In this document: piece after piece, positions 1-8,841 of the stretch
Layout: each line of letters opens with the position of its first letter
How positions within the stretch are numbered: the stretch's first letter is position 1
From: Burkholderiaceae bacterium
Lineage (GTDB): Bacteria; Pseudomonadota; Gammaproteobacteria; Burkholderiales; Burkholderiaceae
Assembly: GCA_028871175.1 (NCBI GenBank)
Contig: JAGWNU010000006.1
Span: forward strand, 1 to 48,783
DNA: 48,783 nt
Direction: 5' to 3'
Notes under the pieces: generated by a model
Seen by the model: the letters and a program-made list of their open reading frames with translations, nothing else
What the model was told of the DNA's origin: nothing
Databases searched by the model: none
Made by a program: the position numbers and the translations under genes

Positions 1-881
<881 letters not shown>

Positions 882-1102
882 TCTGCTGTTTTCGCTCTTT
901 ACGAGCGGTCGCTCACTCTCAGAATCTGACTTGAACTTTCGTTCAAACCTTACTTCTGTGCGAGCACTTCATTACTTGTAAGCTAACGAACTTGCGTTCG
1001 TCGCATCCAGTATTAAGCGCCCACACTTATCGGCTGTTTGTTTGTTAAAGAACTTCGCGATCAACTTTGTTTATCGCGTCGCTGCGTTGTCTGCAGCAGA
1101 GA
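882..1102 (-). other. rRNA operon leader with boxA-like antitermination site
   Basis: This is the transcribed spacer of about 220 nt between the rRNA promoter start point (near 1102) and the 16S 5' end. On the reverse strand, 1053-1039 reads GTTCTTTAACAAACA, very close to the rrn boxA consensus bound by NusB/NusE for rRNA antitermination. A small perfect hairpin (ACGAAC-TTGC-GTTCGT) lies near 985-1000. No protein gene is supported here. Confidence 0.75.
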
Positions 1103-1108
1103 AACGAG

Positions 1109-1137
1109 ATTATGCAGAGCTTTTTCGTCGCTGTCAA
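1109..1137 (-). promoter_or_regulatory. rRNA operon promoter (P1-like, sigma70)
   Basis: On the reverse strand a perfect -35 TTGACA (1137-1132) is followed after exactly 17 bp by -10 CATAAT (1114-1109). Immediately upstream is an A/T-rich stretch (GAACGAAAAAATTTCTTC, about 1166-1145) in the position of an UP element. The predicted start is near 1102. The layout is that expected of a strong growth-rate-controlled rrn promoter driving the 16S gene. Confidence 0.88.
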
Positions 1138-1441
1138 CAACTTGCTGAAGAAATTTTTTCGTTCAACTCGCTGCTAACTCTACCGCGACATCCTTCCGAT
1201 TTCTTACCACCCAATCGGCTGGAAACCCGCACCACATCTACTTCTCCACCGCCTCAATCACCCCGCCGTCGCTTTCGTTTCGGCGCTGTGTCGTGCAGCG
1301 AGGGGCGAATATTAGGCGGGTTTCCGGAGGTTGGCAACACCTTTGTCGTGACGGATTGATGACCAGGATATGAAGAATGCTCGCAAACCTAGTCTGGGCC
1401 TGGGATTCCAGCCAAAAAATCATGCAAAAGTGGCACCGAAT
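1138..1441. other. Intergenic region upstream of the rRNA promoter
   Basis: Apart from the A/T-rich UP-element-like block next to the promoter, I see no gene, tRNA or clear regulatory motif. Short open frames here lack ribosome binding sites and resemble no family I know. Confidence 0.5.
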
Positions 1442-1466
1442 ATACCCGAGACTATTGCTCGGGTAT
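1442..1466 (-). terminator. Hairpin terminator of the enoyl-CoA hydratase gene
   Basis: This is a perfect 9-bp inverted repeat (ATACCCGAG / CTCGGGTAT, 7-nt loop) beginning about 30 nt past the stop codon of the leftward crotonase gene. The following transcript bases (ATTCGGT) are only weakly U-rich. Intrinsic termination is therefore plausible but not textbook. It would also separate this gene from the rRNA operon that lies ahead in the same direction. Confidence 0.5.
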
Positions 1467-1494
1467 TCCCTGAATCACCCACCGGGACCGCGGC

Positions 1495-2271
1495 CTATCG
1501 ATGGTTGAACCCGGGCCCGCGCTTTTCCAGGAAGGCCCGCATGCCTTCCTTCTGGTCTTCTGTTGCAAAAGTGGCGTGGAATAGTCGCCGTTCCAGATGC
1601 ACCCCCTCACTGAGCGAAGTCTCATAGGCGGCGTTGATCGACTCCTTGATCATCATGACCGCAGGCAGCGAGAAACCGGCAATGGTTTCAGCCGCCTGGA
1701 TGGCTTCTTCAAGCAGCTTGTCAGCGGGGACGACACGCGAGACGAGGCCGGCGCGCTCGGCTTCATCAGCCCCCATCATGCGCGCGGTCAGACAAAGGTC
1801 CATGGCCTTGGCTTTCGAGACCGCGCGCGGCAGGCGCTGAGTCCCCCCGGCACCGGGCATGGTGCCAAGCTTGATTTCGGGCTGCCCGAACTTGGCGGTA
1901 TCGGCGGCAAGGATGATGTCGCACATCATCGCGAGCTCGCAGCCACCGCCCAGTGCGTAGCCCGCCACCGCGGCGATCACCGGCTTGCGGACGCGACGGA
2001 TGGTTTCCCAGTTGCGCGTGATGTATTCGTTCTTATAGACGGTCGCGAAGTCGTACTCGGCCATGGCTCCGATGTCGGCGCCGGCGGCAAATGCCTTTTC
2101 GCTGCCGGTGATCACAATCGCACCAGTATTGGCATCGGCGTCGAAGGCGAGCAGTGCGGCGCCGAGTTCGTCCATGAGTGCATCGTTTAGGGCGTTGAGC
2201 GCCTTCGGACGATTGAGGGTAACAAGACCAACACGACCGCGCGTTTCGACCAGAATGTTTTCGTAGGACAT
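1495..2271 (-). CDS. Enoyl-CoA hydratase/isomerase (crotonase family, PaaF-like)
   Basis: A 258-residue crotonase-fold protein that hydrates 2-enoyl-CoA to 3-hydroxyacyl-CoA in the cytosol. The oxyanion-hole segments (FAAGADI near residue 61 and GYALGGGCE near 104) are present. So are both catalytic glutamates of true hydratases: Glu112 in CELAMMCD and Glu132 in QPEIKLG. Length is normal for the family. It is transcribed away from paaG across a shared operator, which suggests the PaaF step of phenylacetate degradation. A general short-chain hydratase for beta-oxidation is equally compatible with the sequence, so no symbol is assigned. Confidence 0.93.
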   Translation of the reverse strand: MSYENILVETRGRVGLVTLNRPKALNALNDALMDELGAALLAFDADANTGAIVITGSEKAFAAGADIGAMAEYDFATVYKNEYITRNWETIRRVRKPVIAAVAGYALGGGCELAMMCDIILAADTAKFGQPEIKLGTMPGAGGTQRLPRAVSKAKAMDLCLTARMMGADEAERAGLVSRVVPADKLLEEAIQAAETIAGFSLPAVMMIKESINAAYETSLSEGVHLERRLFHATFATEDQKEGMRAFLEKRGPGFNHR

Positions 2272-2298
2272 GGAAGCTCCAGTTGGAATGCATGTAAT

Positions 2299-2324
2299 AT
2301 TAGCCGACCAACCGGTCGGTTAAT
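2299..2324. promoter_or_regulatory. Palindromic operator between the two divergent acyl-CoA genes (TetR-type candidate)
   Basis: A 26-bp imperfect palindrome with arms ATTA-N-CCGACC-N4-GGTCGG-N-TAAT lies in the 83-bp gap between the crotonase gene and paaG. Its size and the ACCGACCGGTCGGT-like core are typical of TetR-family repressors of fatty-acid and phenylacetate catabolism, such as PaaR. A single dimer site here could control both directions. The palindrome is seen directly; the identity of the regulator is inferred, and no TetR gene lies in this window. Confidence 0.6.
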
Positions 2325-2354
2325 CAATGAGCCCGCGACCGAGGAGGAGACAAG

Positions 2355-3143
2355 ATGACAAGCCCGACCATTCTGCTCGACTGGCACGATCATGTGGCAA
2401 CCATCACGCTGAACCGGCCCGATCAGCTCAACAGTTTCACGGCCGGTATGCATCGCGAACTGTGCGACGCGCTGGATAAGGTCGAGCGCCAGCGCGCACG
2501 GGCACTGATTCTGACTGGCGCCGGGCGCGGCTTCTGCGCCGGGCAGGACCTCTCCGAACTCAGCTTCACGCCCGGGCAGATGACGGATCTGGGCACACTC
2601 ATCGACGAGCAGTTCAACCCGCTGGTGCGCCGTCTTCGCGCCTTTCCCCTGCCGGTCATCGCTGCAGTCAATGGCGTGGCCGCAGGAGCCGGCGCCAACC
2701 TGGCGCTGGCGTGCGACATCGTATTGGCGGCGGAAAACGCGTGCTTCCTCCAGGCGTTCGTGAAGATCGGGCTGCTGCCGGATTCGGGCGGCACGTGGTT
2801 CTTGCCGCAACGCATCGGCATGGCGCGCGCGATGGGGCTGGCGATGCTCGGCGAAAAGCTCGACGCCAAGACCGCGCTGGCGTGGGGCCTGATCTGGGGC
2901 GTCTATCACGATGCCAAGATCCTGATGACGGAGGTGCGCGCCATGGCCGATCACCTCGCCAAGCAACCTACCCGGGCGCTGGCCGCCATCAAGCGCGCCA
3001 TGCAGGCGGCGCCCACGCAGTCGCTGGATGCGCAGCTCGACCTGGAGCGCGACCTGCAGCGCGAGCTGGGCCACTCACGTGACTACGCGGAGGGCGTCGA
3101 CGCCTTCCTCCACAAGCGCCCCGCACACTTCACCGGCGAATGA
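2355..3143 (+). CDS. paaG: 2-(1,2-epoxy-1,2-dihydrophenyl)acetyl-CoA isomerase PaaG
   Basis: A 262-residue crotonase-fold isomerase that converts ring-1,2-epoxyphenylacetyl-CoA to the oxepin in aerobic phenylacetate degradation. The first hydratase glutamate is replaced (GAGANLALACD, Asn115). An aspartate stands in GLLPDSGGTW (Asp143), matching the catalytic Asp of PaaG/PaaB isomerases. The CoA/oxyanion segments GRGFCAGQDLSEL and NGVAAGAG are present. Start ATG follows a GAGGAGACAAG ribosome site. It is first in paaG-paaI-paaK, with an 11-bp gap to paaI. The paaABCDE epoxidase and paaZ must lie elsewhere. Confidence 0.93.
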   Translation: MTSPTILLDWHDHVATITLNRPDQLNSFTAGMHRELCDALDKVERQRARALILTGAGRGFCAGQDLSELSFTPGQMTDLGTLIDEQFNPLVRRLRAFPLPVIAAVNGVAAGAGANLALACDIVLAAENACFLQAFVKIGLLPDSGGTWFLPQRIGMARAMGLAMLGEKLDAKTALAWGLIWGVYHDAKILMTEVRAMADHLAKQPTRALAAIKRAMQAAPTQSLDAQLDLERDLQRELGHSRDYAEGVDAFLHKRPAHFTGE

Positions 3144-3153
3144 AGGAGCTTGC

Positions 3154-3615
3154 ATGACCCAGCCCACCCTCCTGGACACACAAACCCTGGCTGAAGCCGC
3201 CTGCAAGAGCATGTATGACGCCGATGCCTGTACGCGCGCGCTCGGCATGCGCGTGGAGGCGGTCGGACCAGGCTACGCTCGCCTGTCGATGACCGTGCGC
3301 CCGGACTTTCTCAACGGACACCGCACGTGCCATGGCGGGCTGATCTTCACGCTGGCCGATTCGGCGTTCGCCTTTGCCTGTAACAGCCGCAACCACAACG
3401 CCGTGGCGGCCGGGTGCAGCATCGAGTTTCTGCGTCCCGCGCACGGCGGCGACGTGCTGACGGCCGAAGCGACCGAACAAATCCTCGCTGGGCGGCACGG
3501 CGTGTACGACGTGCGCGTCTCCAACCAGACCGGCGAGGTCATTGCCCTGTTCCGGGGCAAGTCTGCCCAGATTCGCGGCCATGTCATTCCCGTCCCGGAG
3601 AGCATCGAGCACTAG
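3154..3615 (+). CDS. paaI: Hydroxyphenylacetyl-CoA thioesterase PaaI
   Basis: A 153-residue hot-dog-fold thioesterase of the PaaI family, which hydrolyses dead-end aryl-CoA esters and frees CoA during phenylacetate degradation. The motif around residues 55-77 (NGHRTCHGGLIFTLADSAFA) holds the family's HGG loop and the catalytic Asp69. Start chosen at ATG 3154, with AAGGAG 6 nt upstream; the longer in-frame extension lies inside paaG and is not needed. It is tightly linked to paaG, as in many paa operons. Confidence 0.93.
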   Translation: MTQPTLLDTQTLAEAACKSMYDADACTRALGMRVEAVGPGYARLSMTVRPDFLNGHRTCHGGLIFTLADSAFAFACNSRNHNAVAAGCSIEFLRPAHGGDVLTAEATEQILAGRHGVYDVRVSNQTGEVIALFRGKSAQIRGHVIPVPESIEH

Positions 3616-3694
3616 CTAGTTCGCCGCTCTATGTAGAGCCTTTGCCGCGCCATCACAGGAGGACGCCGCACGACGGCGCCCCGAGGAGACCCGT

Positions 3695-4999
3695 ATGCGC
3701 CCCCGCTCAACCGACCTGCCCCTCGATTCGACCGAAACCGCCAGCCGTGACGCCATCCAGGCGCTGCAGCTCGAGCGGCTGAAGCGCAGCCTTGCCCATG
3801 CCTACGACAACGTCCCCGCATACCGGGCCAAATTCGATGCAGTGGGCGCACATCCCGCAGACTTGCGCTCGCTGGCCGATCTGGCGAAGTTCCCCTTCAC
3901 CACCAAGGCAGACCTGCGCGACAACTATCCTTTTGGCATGTTTGCCGTGCCGCAGGACAGGATTGCGCGGATCCACGCCTCATCGGGCACGACGGGCAAA
4001 CCCACCGTGGTCGGCTACACGCTCGCCGACATCGATACGTGGGCCGGGCTGGTGGCACGCTCGATTCGAGCGGCGGGCGCACGGCGGGGCGACAAAGTTC
4101 ACGTGAGTTACGGTTACGGCCTCTTCACCGGGGGCCTGGGCGCTCACTATGGCGCCGAGCGCGCGGGCCTGACGGTCATTCCATTCGGCGGCGGACAGAC
4201 GGAGCGGCAAGTCCAGCTCATCGCCGATTTCCAGCCACAGATCATCATGGTCACGCCCAGCTACATGCTGGCGATTGCCGATGAGTGCGAGCGCCAAGGC
4301 ATGGACCCTGCCGCATCCAGCCTGCAGATCGGCATCTTCGGCGCAGAACCGTGGACGCCCGAAATGCGCAACGCCATCGAGGCGCGCATGGGGCTATCGG
4401 CTGTCGACATCTATGGACTCTCGGAAGTCATGGGCCCTGGCGTTGCCAGCGAGTGCGCCGAAACCAAGGACGGACCGACCATCTGGGAAGATCACTTCTA
4501 TCCGGAGATCATCGATCCGGACACCGGCGAGGTCCTGCCGGACGGCGAATTCGGCGAACTGGTCTTCACGTCGCTGACCAAGGAGGCCATGCCGGTGGTG
4601 CGCTACCGCACGCGCGACCTGACGCGCCTGCTACCCGGCACGGCGCGACCGGGCATGCGCCGCATGGAAAAGATCACCGGGCGCTGCGATGACATGATGA
4701 TCGTGCGCGGCGTGAACGTCTTCCCATCACAGATCGAGGAGTTGATCCTCAAACATGCGGCGCTTTCACCGCACTATCAGTGCGTCCTCGCCAAGGAGGG
4801 GCCGCTCGACACCTTGACGGTACGGATCGAAGCAGCGCTGGGCGCCCCGGCAGAGACGGCTCAGGCTGCAAGCAGGCGACTGGCGCACGACATCAAGTCG
4901 ATGATCGGCATTTCCGCAGCGATGGAAGTCCTGGCGGCCGGGGGAATTGAACGCTCGGTAGGCAAGGCGCGCCGCGTGGTCGACCTGCGGCGCGCTTAG
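3695..4999 (+). CDS. paaK: Phenylacetate-CoA ligase PaaK
   Basis: A 434-residue acyl-adenylate enzyme that activates phenylacetate with ATP and CoA, the entry step of the pathway. The AMP-binding P-loop is HASSGTTGKPT (residues 94-104), followed by YGLSEVMGPG and the C-terminal hinge region (EKITGRCDDMMIVRGVNVFPS). Length is typical of PaaK. GAGGAGA lies 7 nt before the ATG. The 79-bp gap after paaI contains a small hairpin (GCTCT-ATGT-AGAGC) and no gene. It is the last gene of this paa unit and converges on mltA, leaving 9 bp between the stops. Confidence 0.96.
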   Translation: MRPRSTDLPLDSTETASRDAIQALQLERLKRSLAHAYDNVPAYRAKFDAVGAHPADLRSLADLAKFPFTTKADLRDNYPFGMFAVPQDRIARIHASSGTTGKPTVVGYTLADIDTWAGLVARSIRAAGARRGDKVHVSYGYGLFTGGLGAHYGAERAGLTVIPFGGGQTERQVQLIADFQPQIIMVTPSYMLAIADECERQGMDPAASSLQIGIFGAEPWTPEMRNAIEARMGLSAVDIYGLSEVMGPGVASECAETKDGPTIWEDHFYPEIIDPDTGEVLPDGEFGELVFTSLTKEAMPVVRYRTRDLTRLLPGTARPGMRRMEKITGRCDDMMIVRGVNVFPSQIEELILKHAALSPHYQCVLAKEGPLDTLTVRIEAALGAPAETAQAASRRLAHDIKSMIGISAAMEVLAAGGIERSVGKARRVVDLRRA

Positions 5000-5008
5000 C
5001 GCCTGGCT

Positions 5009-6151
5009 TCAGCGGGAAGCGACCCCGACACTGCCGCCCTTGGGCACCAGCACCCACAGCCGGCCGGCTTGCTTCATGCGTCCGGCCAGATCGCCGGCGG
5101 CATCGCCGTGGCCGAAGTAATAGTCGGCCCGCACGGCGCCACGGATGGCTGAGCCCACGTCCTGCGCGAACACGAGCTTCTGGATCGGATCGGTCGACAA
5201 TGGTTTCGTCGTCGACAGAAAGACGGGGGAGCCGAGCGGAATGTAACTGGGGTCCACCGCAATCGACCGTTCGTCCGTGAGGGGTACGCCCAGCTTGCCG
5301 ATAGGCCCGCCGGTATTGCCAGGGGTCTCGGCGAAGAAGACAAAACGCGGGTTCACGTTGAGCATCTCTTCCACGCGGCCAGGGTTGGCGCGCGCCCAGG
5401 CCTTGATGCCCTGCATGGTCGCCTGCACCGGCGTGATCTCGCCCTGATCGAGCAGCCAGCGCGCGAACGAACGGAAGGGCTGGTTATTGGTGCCGCCCAC
5501 GCCCAGGCGCATGATGCCGCCCTCTTCCAACTGGACTTGCCCCGAGCCCTGAATCTGCAGGAATGCCGCCTCGACCGGGTCGTCCACCCAGACAATTTCC
5601 TGCCCCCGCAACACCGGGCTGTGGATCAACTGCGCACGCGGTGGCAGCGTCTTGCCACGCCATGCCGCGGGCATGCGATACAACGGCGTCTGGTAGATGC
5701 CGTGGCGCGTGCGCGACCCGCGCAGCAGCGGTTCGTAATAGCCGGTGATCAGCCCGCTGTCTGTGCCGTCCTCCTTGACGACACGGTAAGGGGTGAAATT
5801 GTCTTCGAAGAAGACACGCATGGCGATGGGATCGCCGGCATCGACCATCAGGCCGGCCGAGCAGACGCGCGACCAGTCAGCGCGGCGCCTCATCGCCTCG
5901 CAGTTCGATTGCAGCGCGGGCCAGGCGGAGGCGAGATCATCGGCGGTCCAGCCGGCGACGTCCGCCCAGGTCGCGGGGGCCAGATGCCCGCCCAGGGTTG
6001 CCGTAGGCGGTTGCGTCGATTCAACGCGCGGCGGCGGTCCGCTGGTACAGGCGGCAAGCAAGGCGGTGACGAGGGTGGCGACCAGCCCGGCCCAACGGCG
6101 ATGGGCGGCGGTACGAGCCGGTGTCAATGCGTCCAAGGTTGCTGCTGTCAT
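5009..6151 (-). CDS. mltA: Membrane-bound lytic murein transglycosylase A
   Basis: A 380-residue lipoprotein that cleaves the MurNAc-GlcNAc bond of peptidoglycan to 1,6-anhydro products. An N-terminal signal ends in a lipobox LLAAC (Cys35), implying outer-membrane anchoring. The MltA domain follows (GLITGYYEPLLRGS, YRMPAAW, IQGSGQVQL). The C-terminal 3D domain includes QDVGSAIRGAVRADYYFG, where the catalytic Asp of the family resides. The signal peptide is long at the N-terminus (about 20 residues before the hydrophobic core), so a later start is conceivable, but no better start codon is evident. Confidence 0.95.
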   Translation of the reverse strand: MTAATLDALTPARTAAHRRWAGLVATLVTALLAACTSGPPPRVESTQPPTATLGGHLAPATWADVAGWTADDLASAWPALQSNCEAMRRRADWSRVCSAGLMVDAGDPIAMRVFFEDNFTPYRVVKEDGTDSGLITGYYEPLLRGSRTRHGIYQTPLYRMPAAWRGKTLPPRAQLIHSPVLRGQEIVWVDDPVEAAFLQIQGSGQVQLEEGGIMRLGVGGTNNQPFRSFARWLLDQGEITPVQATMQGIKAWARANPGRVEEMLNVNPRFVFFAETPGNTGGPIGKLGVPLTDERSIAVDPSYIPLGSPVFLSTTKPLSTDPIQKLVFAQDVGSAIRGAVRADYYFGHGDAAGDLAGRMKQAGRLWVLVPKGGSVGVASR

Positions 6152-6234
6152 GCCTGTTTCATCCTGTCCGGCGGTTCGATGTGGGCGGCCGGCTTGGCTA
6201 CAATGCCCGGCATCTGCGCTTCTCGCCGTCGATC

Positions 6235-6480
6235 ATGAGCAAATTCTTTGAAAACCATCCAATGATGCTGTTTGGCCTGGAGGCCGGCGTGGCGCTGTTC
6301 CTGCTGCTCTTCGTCGTGGTCTGGACGATGTCCGGCGCCAAGAAGCATCCGCGTCCCCTGCGTGCGCCGCCGGACCATCCGTCGCGCCAGGGGGCGCAGG
6401 ACCCCCAGACCGCCAAGCCCTCGGAGTCGACCGAATCCGCGCCAAAAGATTCGCGTCCGGCCAAGTCCGACACCCACTGA
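6235..6480 (+). CDS. Small single-pass membrane protein of unknown function
   Basis: An 81-residue protein. A short N-terminus (MSKFFENHP) leads into a hydrophobic helix at about residues 10-32 (GLEAGVALFLLLFVVVW). A hydrophilic Pro/Ser/Lys-rich tail follows, probably cytoplasmic or periplasmic and disordered. A TACAAT -10-like hexamer lies at 6199-6204. The gene is divergent from mltA, and its stop abuts the stop of the leftward apaG (no gap, TGATCA junction). I do not recognise the family; the codon use and the clean membrane/tail organisation support a real gene. Confidence 0.65.
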   Translation: MSKFFENHPMMLFGLEAGVALFLLLFVVVWTMSGAKKHPRPLRAPPDHPSRQGAQDPQTAKPSESTESAPKDSRPAKSDTH

Positions 6481-6855
6481 TCAGTGCAGCATGCGCGGCA
6501 TCACCAGCGCAAACTCCGGGATCGGCGCCTCGAAGCGGTGACCGTCTTCCGCCACGCAGAAGTATTCGCCGCGCATGGTGCCGACGGGCGTCTTGATCGT
6601 CGCCCAGCTCGTGTATTCGAAAGACTCGCCCGGCGGCAGCAGCGGCTGATGGCCGACCACACCCAGGCCGCTGACCTCCTGCACCTGCTCGTCGGCGTCG
6701 GTGATCACCCAGTGGCGGGAGATGAGCTGGCTCGACACGTCACCCGTGTTGCGGATGGTGATGGTGTAGGCGAAGGCGTAGCTGCCCTGCTCCGGCTCGG
6801 ATTGCTCCGGCAGATAGCGCGTCCGGACCTGGACGGTGAGTTCGTAGCTCGGCAT
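6481..6855 (-). CDS. apaG: Co2+/Mg2+ efflux-associated protein ApaG
   Basis: A 124-residue single-domain ApaG protein with an FN3-like beta-sandwich. Recognisable blocks are YAFAYTITIRNTG, SRHWVITDADE, VVGHQPLLPPGESFEYTS and GTMRGEYFCV, covering the whole family domain. Start set at ATG 6855, because the usual ApaG N-terminus (MPSYELTVQVRTRYLPEQS) begins there; 22 upstream in-frame codons are unlike the family. ApaG is linked genetically to metal resistance in enterics and its domain occurs in F-box proteins; the biochemical role is not settled. Confidence 0.95.
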   Translation of the reverse strand: MPSYELTVQVRTRYLPEQSEPEQGSYAFAYTITIRNTGDVSSQLISRHWVITDADEQVQEVSGLGVVGHQPLLPPGESFEYTSWATIKTPVGTMRGEYFCVAEDGHRFEAPIPEFALVMPRMLH

Positions 6856-6985
6856 GACGATCCACAATAAGAATGGCGCCCATTGTGCGGCATGGCCGTG
6901 GCAGCGGCAAGGCGCGGCCACGCGGCCGATCCGGCTAAAATAGCGGCCTTCTTCGCGCTTGCGCGCGCCTTACCCGTCTCCCATC

Positions 6986-7714
6986 ATGTCCGCAGCCATC
7001 GACCCGTCCGGTTTCCGCATTGCCCCGTCCATCCTGTCCGCCGACTTTGCCCGCCTGGGCGAAGAGGTGCGCCGCGTACTTGAATCGGGCGCCGACTGGA
7101 TCCACTTTGACGTGATGGATAACCATTACGTCCCGAACCTGACCGTCGGCCCGCTGGTGTGCGAGGCGATACGCCCGCACGCGCAAAAGGACGGCAAGCC
7201 GGTGCCGATCGACGTGCACCTGATGGTCAGCCCCGTCGATCGCATCATTCCGGACTTTGCCAAGGCCGGCGCCGACCTGATCACGTTCCATCCGGAGGCG
7301 TCGGAGCACATCGACCGCTCGCTGGCGCTGATTCGCGACCACGGCTGCAAGGCTGGCCTCGTCTTCAATCCGGCCACGCCGCTGCACTACCTGGACCATG
7401 TGATGGACCGCCTGGATATGGTGCTGATCATGTCGGTCAACCCGGGCTTTGGCGGCCAATCGTTCATTCCGGAAGCGCTGAACAAGCTGCGCGCCGTTCG
7501 CCAGAAGCTCGACGCGTACCAGGACACGACCGGCCGCAAGATCCTGCTGGAGATCGACGGCGGCGTGAAGGCAGATAACATCGCCGAGATTGCCAAAGCC
7601 GGCGCTGACACCTTCGTCGCGGGTTCGGCCGTGTTCGGCAAGCCGGACGCGGACGGCGGTTACCGCGGCACCGTCGGCGCACTGCGCCAGGCCCTGGCCG
7701 GGATCTCGGCATGA
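6986..7714 (+). CDS. rpe: Ribulose-phosphate 3-epimerase
   Basis: A 242-residue TIM-barrel enzyme interconverting ribulose-5-phosphate and xylulose-5-phosphate in the pentose phosphate (and Calvin) pathways. Conserved blocks are [35 protein letters not shown] (metal His/Asp), VDVHLMV-type [17 protein letters not shown] and EIDGGV, followed by the phosphate site [11 protein letters not shown] 6986 gives the normal N-terminus. The stop overlaps the gph start by 4 nt (ATGA), indicating translational coupling. A TAAAAT hexamer at 6936-6941 is a plausible -10. Confidence 0.97.
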   Translation: MSAAIDPSGFRIAPSILSADFARLGEEVRRVLESGADWIHFDVMDNHYVPNLTVGPLVCEAIRPHAQKDGKPVPIDVHLMVSPVDRIIPDFAKAGADLITFHPEASEHIDRSLALIRDHGCKAGLVFNPATPLHYLDHVMDRLDMVLIMSVNPGFGGQSFIPEALNKLRAVRQKLDAYQDTTGRKILLEIDGGVKADNIAEIAKAGADTFVAGSAVFGKPDADGGYRGTVGALRQALAGISA

Positions 7715-8439
7715 CGGGCATGCTGCCGGCAGGCGCCGTCCGCGCCGTCATCATCGACCTGGACGGGACGATGGTCGACACGGCAGGCGATTTCCACGCC
7801 GCCATCAACACGATGCTGGAGGCACTTGGCGGCACGCCTGACATGCCTGCCGAGGAAGTCGTCAGCTACGTCGGCAAAGGTTCGGAAAACCTCGTGCGAC
7901 GCGTGCTGGATGCGCGCTTGCCACCGGCCCAGGCAAATAGCCGCTTTGCGGAAGGCCTGGAGGCTTATCAGCGCGCCTACATCGCCATCAACGGGCGACA
8001 CGTGAAAGTCTACGACGGCGTCCGCGAAGGGTTGACCGCACTGCGCGACATGGGCGTCGCCCTCGCGTGTGTGACAAACAAGCCACACGATTTCACGCAG
8101 CCGCTTCTCGCGCAGCTCGGCCTGAACACGTATTTCGACCTCGTCTACCCAGGCGACGCTTTCCCGTATCGCAAGCCCGATCCATACCCCATGCTGCGCG
8201 TGGCGGAGGCGTTTGGCGTGACACCGGCTGAAATCATCGCCATTGGCGACTCGGAAAACGACGCCCGCGCGGCCCGTGCGGCCGGCATGCGCGTGCTGGC
8301 GGTGCCGTATGGCTACAACCACGGCCAGCCTATACAGGCCGCCGGAGCCGATGCTATAGTCGAGACACTTTTTGCGGCAGCCGAACTGATCCGGCCCTAT
8401 GCAGAGCCCCACAATGCAGTCTCTGCCGCTTCCAACTGA
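7711..8439 (+). CDS. gph: Phosphoglycolate phosphatase
   Basis: A 242-residue HAD-superfamily phosphatase that dephosphorylates 2-phosphoglycolate from DNA-end repair or Rubisco oxygenation. HAD motif I is DLDGTMVDT (Asp16 nucleophile, Asp18). A helical cap domain follows, then motif II VTNKP, the lysine in YRKPDP and motif [17 protein letters not shown]. The rpe-gph pair upstream of trpE is a common betaproteobacterial arrangement. The gene ends only 6 nt before the candidate trp leader ORF, so trp transcripts may start within or upstream of gph. Confidence 0.95.
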   Translation: MTGMLPAGAVRAVIIDLDGTMVDTAGDFHAAINTMLEALGGTPDMPAEEVVSYVGKGSENLVRRVLDARLPPAQANSRFAEGLEAYQRAYIAINGRHVKVYDGVREGLTALRDMGVALACVTNKPHDFTQPLLAQLGLNTYFDLVYPGDAFPYRKPDPYPMLRVAEAFGVTPAEIIAIGDSENDARAARAAGMRVLAVPYGYNHGQPIQAAGADAIVETLFAAAELIRPYAEPHNAVSAASN

Positions 8440-8445
8440 CGATCC

Positions 8446-8532
8446 ATGTTCCTGAATCGCAAACGCGTCGACGCTGGTGGTGACCGGGGGGCTTGGCCCT
8501 GGCGGCCCTGGCACGCCCTCGTCCGGGCGTAA
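8446..8532 (+). CDS. trpL: Candidate trp operon leader peptide (TrpL)
   Basis: A 28-codon ORF (MFLNRKRVDAGGDR…) with Trp codons at positions 17, 19 and 22 (GAWPWRPWH). It lies in the otherwise non-coding 402-bp interval before trpE. Three Trp in six residues directly upstream of the trp operon is the hallmark of a ribosome-mediated attenuation leader. A terminator-like hairpin follows at 8675-8704. Against it: no clear Shine-Dalgarno sequence (GACGATCC before the ATG), and the terminator is about 140 nt from the ORF stop, further than in enterics. Role inferred, not proven. Confidence 0.6.
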   Translation: MFLNRKRVDAGGDRGAWPWRPWHALVRA

Positions 8533-8841
8533 GCGTTTGCACGGCTGCTGATCGTTCTTCCCCGGTTTCGGCACTCTGGCGCGTCACAATCGCGCCGCCC
8601 TAACCACCCTCGCTTCTCCTGCCCCAAACGCTGACCGCCCGCCGGTCTTCCGCTGGCCCGCTATCGGCTGCGGACGACCCTTGCGGGATCGCACGGTCGC
8701 TTTTACGACGTTCGCGCGTTCCCATCCCTGATGTTCTGCTAACGTTCCGACGGCATCATTGACGCTCTTGCGTTTGCCGTGGACCGAACGCATGCCGGTG
8801 GGCGCGCAACCGCCCCGCCTGGCGAATCGACCTGACCGCTC
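8533..8841 (+). other. trpE leader region (putative attenuator RNA)
   Basis: This 309-nt untranslated stretch holds several mutually exclusive pairings. GCGTTTGC (8533-8540) can pair with GCAAACGC inside the leader ORF (8459-8466) or with CAAACGC at 8625-8631. The latter can also pair with GCGTTTG at 8770-8776. A separate perfect hairpin GGCGCG-TCACAAT-CGCGCC lies at 8578-8596. The terminator-like stem at 8675-8704 sits between the competing segments. Any single 7-8-bp match of this kind could occur by chance in 400 nt. Confidence 0.45.
8675..8704 (+). terminator. Terminator-like hairpin of the trp attenuator
   Basis: The stem CGACC/GGTCG (8675-8679 with 8695-8699) carries an inner TGCG-GGAT-CGCA helix separated by a small internal loop. 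It is followed directly by CTTTT (8700-8704). It is the only intrinsic-terminator-like structure with a T tract between the candidate leader peptide and trpE, 137 nt before the trpE start. The T tract is short. Confidence 0.45.
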
